A DNA stretch of 64,000 nt from Bacteroidia bacterium (GTDB taxonomy: Bacteria > Bacteroidota > Bacteroidia > J057), in the NCBI GenBank assembly GCA_030430575.1, contig JAUIKF010000011.1:81547-145546 (forward strand), given 5' to 3'. Positions 62,714-64,000 of this stretch are shown piece after piece. The notes beneath the pieces were generated by a model. It was not told the DNA's origin and made no database searches. It saw only the letters and a list, made by a program, of their open reading frames with translations. Position 1 is the first letter of the stretch. The number at the start of each line of letters is the position of its first letter. A program made the translations under genes and the position numbers.

Positions 62714-63316
62714 CTATTCATAGATTCTAATGATCTCTCCCCTGCCCTTTCCTTCCACACTCCTGACATAAGCATTGACAGCTTTGCGCATAGAGACGGG
62801 ATTGTGACCCGGAAAGTAGTCCTTATACTTCTCATAGGCGTCTTCGACCACCCCAAGCGAAACCACATTGACGCGAATTTCATCCTCGATCTCCAAATTG
62901 ACAGCTTGGACAAAGCTGTGAATAGCCCCGTTGACCATGGCGGCGCTGGTGGTTTTTTCTACAGGGTCATCTGCTAAGATGCCAGTTGACAAGGTGATAG
63001 ATCCGCCTTGGTTGAGGTATTTTCGGCCTATTCGAACGATATTCACTTGGCCCATCAATTTGCTTCTAAAGCCTATGTAATAGTCGTCTTCTGTCAGCTC
63101 ATCAAACTTTGCCCATTTGGCTTCGCCGGCGATGCATAGGATCGCATCGAATTTGCCTGCCTGTTCAAAGGCAGTTTTGATTGAATCTGAATCAGCCATG
63201 TCAATTGCTATTTCCGCGTTGTTCCTTCCGCCTACCAAAACCTCATGGTTCTGCTTGAAATGATCTCTCACGCGCTTGCCGATGGTACCGTTTCCGCCGA
63301 TGATTAGGATTCTCAT
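62714..63316 (-). CDS. Short-chain dehydrogenase with altered active site
   Basis: 200 residues. Rossmann motif IIGGNGTIGKRV and VGGRNN with later ILCIAGEAKWA. The catalytic serine is in ITLSTGILADD, but the usual YxxxK is replaced by MVNGAIHS, so the tyrosine and lysine are lost. A subfamily of short SDRs shares this and may bind nucleotide without classic catalysis. It is the first gene of a pair with the Crp/Fnr regulator; a sensory or NADPH-binding role is possible. Confidence 0.85.
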   Translation of the reverse strand: MRILIIGGNGTIGKRVRDHFKQNHEVLVGGRNNAEIAIDMADSDSIKTAFEQAGKFDAILCIAGEAKWAKFDELTEDDYYIGFRSKLMGQVNIVRIGRKYLNQGGSITLSTGILADDPVEKTTSAAMVNGAIHSFVQAVNLEIEDEIRVNVVSLGVVEDAYEKYKDYFPGHNPVSMRKAVNAYVRSVEGKGRGEIIRIYE

Positions 63317-63486
63317 AAGTATGTTTGTTTATATAGTCCATTGATCAAGACGAAATAACAGTACCATAAGCTTTCATCCAAAAGAATCCCCCTTATTCCT
63401 ATCGCTTGTATCATTGAAGATTTCTCATCACCTACATATGATACCCATTGCTTTTTCAGTTAATATTTAATTATGAATTAGTCCAT

Positions 63487-63669
63487 ATGAGAAAACCCAT
63501 TAGCCTAATCCTCCTCTCCCTGATTTTAGGGCTATATGCTTGCACTGCTACAGAACCGTCAAGCACTATCCCCGAATTACCTTCCTCTAAAGATTCTCTT
63601 TCTTCTAAAGGCCCAAATGAGGCATTAATTGCCCTTCAGGTACGAGAATTAATAGACGACCTAGCCTGA
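63487..63669 (+). CDS. Small lipoprotein
   Basis: 60 residues from the ATG at 63487; the frame runs back to 63448, but the inner ATG gives a good lipoprotein signal (ISLILLSLILGLYAC, lipobox LYAC). The mature part is Ser-Thr-rich (SSKDSLSSKGPNEA) and ends EALIALQVRELIDDLA. No family is recognised. Its stop lies within the first copy of a 20-bp direct repeat. Confidence 0.6.
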   Translation: MRKPISLILLSLILGLYACTATEPSSTIPELPSSKDSLSSKGPNEALIALQVRELIDDLA

Positions 63670-63896
63670 ATAATTCATAAACTCTCAAAGTTGCCAATAT
63701 TATCTCACTTTTGTCCTGTCATGTTGTCGAAAGGGTCTATGTTTGTACTATTTTGCAAATGATTTCGGGATTAGCGTCCCCCTATGGGCCGTTTTATGCT
63801 AAGATCAGGGTCAAAACAGGTCTTTTTTCCTTCATTTTTTGCCTATAAGTTATAGTGATCCCTGCTCGGGCTATTTTAGCCTGAATAATTCATAAA
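63662..63896 (+). repeat. 20-bp exact direct repeat bracketing 195 bases
   Basis: TAGCCTGAATAATTCATAAA occurs at 63662-63681 and again at 63877-63896. The first copy includes the stop of the small lipoprotein; the second is followed by a 9-bp stem-loop (CTTGTAAAT/ATTTACAAG at 63922-63944) and a new start codon. The 195 bases between hold no gene. Confidence 0.85.
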
Positions 63897-63974
63897 AAAG
63901 GGGAAAGCCTGAGTTTTTGTTCTTGTAAATGTCTAATTTACAAGTGCTTAAGACAAAAACAACAAAACTTTCCC

Positions 63975-64000
63975 ATGTCAAATTTAGTTAAAAAAGGATC
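63975..64000 (+). CDS. Start of a gene cut by the window edge
   Basis: ATG at 63975 opens MSNLVKKG and runs off the end. The upstream repeat and hairpin structure resembles an insertion-sequence end, so it could be a transposase, but eight codons cannot decide. Confidence 0.3.

Overview
The window looks like chromosomal DNA of a free-living Bacteroidota bacterium, most likely of the Saprospiraceae/Lewinella type. The evidence is: ten secreted proteins ending in a type IX secretion (T9SS) C-terminal sorting domain (pattern ‑FPNP(S/T)xG‑ … KxxxK); Bacteroidota-type families (Omp28-like, DUF4834, BshA, GH3/beta-lactamase fusion, NamZ/DUF1343, CIA30); TAnnTTTG-type -7 promoter boxes; and few clear Shine-Dalgarno sequences. 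I saw no rRNA, tRNA, CRISPR array or complete insertion sequence.

Layout. 49-3292: an overlapping two-gene module, a P-loop ATPase followed by a TPR protein with ten near-identical 40-residue repeats; it resembles STAND/AAA-type conflict modules and is the best candidate here for a poorly described system. 3560-10699: a TetR regulator and a complete RND efflux operon (TolC, adaptor, pump). 10905-20534: four large T9SS cargo proteins (an Omp28-like protein, two sister proteins of about 760 residues of which one has lost its CXXC motif, and a subtilase). 20681-32411: housekeeping and metabolic genes (DUF4834, BshA, GH3-serine hydrolase fusion, FeeM-like acyltransferase with a methyltransferase, DUF3299-like protein, flavin amine oxidase, response regulator, rhomboid protease, alpha/beta hydrolase, an orphan BlaI with two perfect operators). 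32903-36813 and 45896-48187: four members of a secreted family sharing one N-terminal domain. 36994-45718: M20 dipeptidase, a T9SS protein, NamZ muramidase, a LolE/FtsX permease, MscS, and an AI-2E family transporter. 48327-53897: a GNAT and then a tight operon of divergent bS21, sodium/solute symporter, M20D amidohydrolase, alanine racemase and a second fold-III racemase. 54124-54832: a HigA-type regulator followed by a collapsed AbiEii-like toxin gene. 55131-58373: CIA30 protein and a four-gene DNA-alkylation-repair/DUF4291/unknown/unknown operon. 58498-63669: YCF48-type T9SS protein, sterol desaturase, orphan ABC membrane domain, SDR plus Crp/Fnr regulator, small lipoprotein. The right edge may cut into a further gene.

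A second layer is the intergenic DNA. It repeatedly carries short tandem arrays of 7-nucleotide units (GGTTCTA, CTGAACT, TTTAGGG, TTTGTGG), fold-back hairpins whose arms consist of short repeats, and at least three families of dispersed palindromic elements that recur across the window. These are not explained by the genes and are reported as findings.
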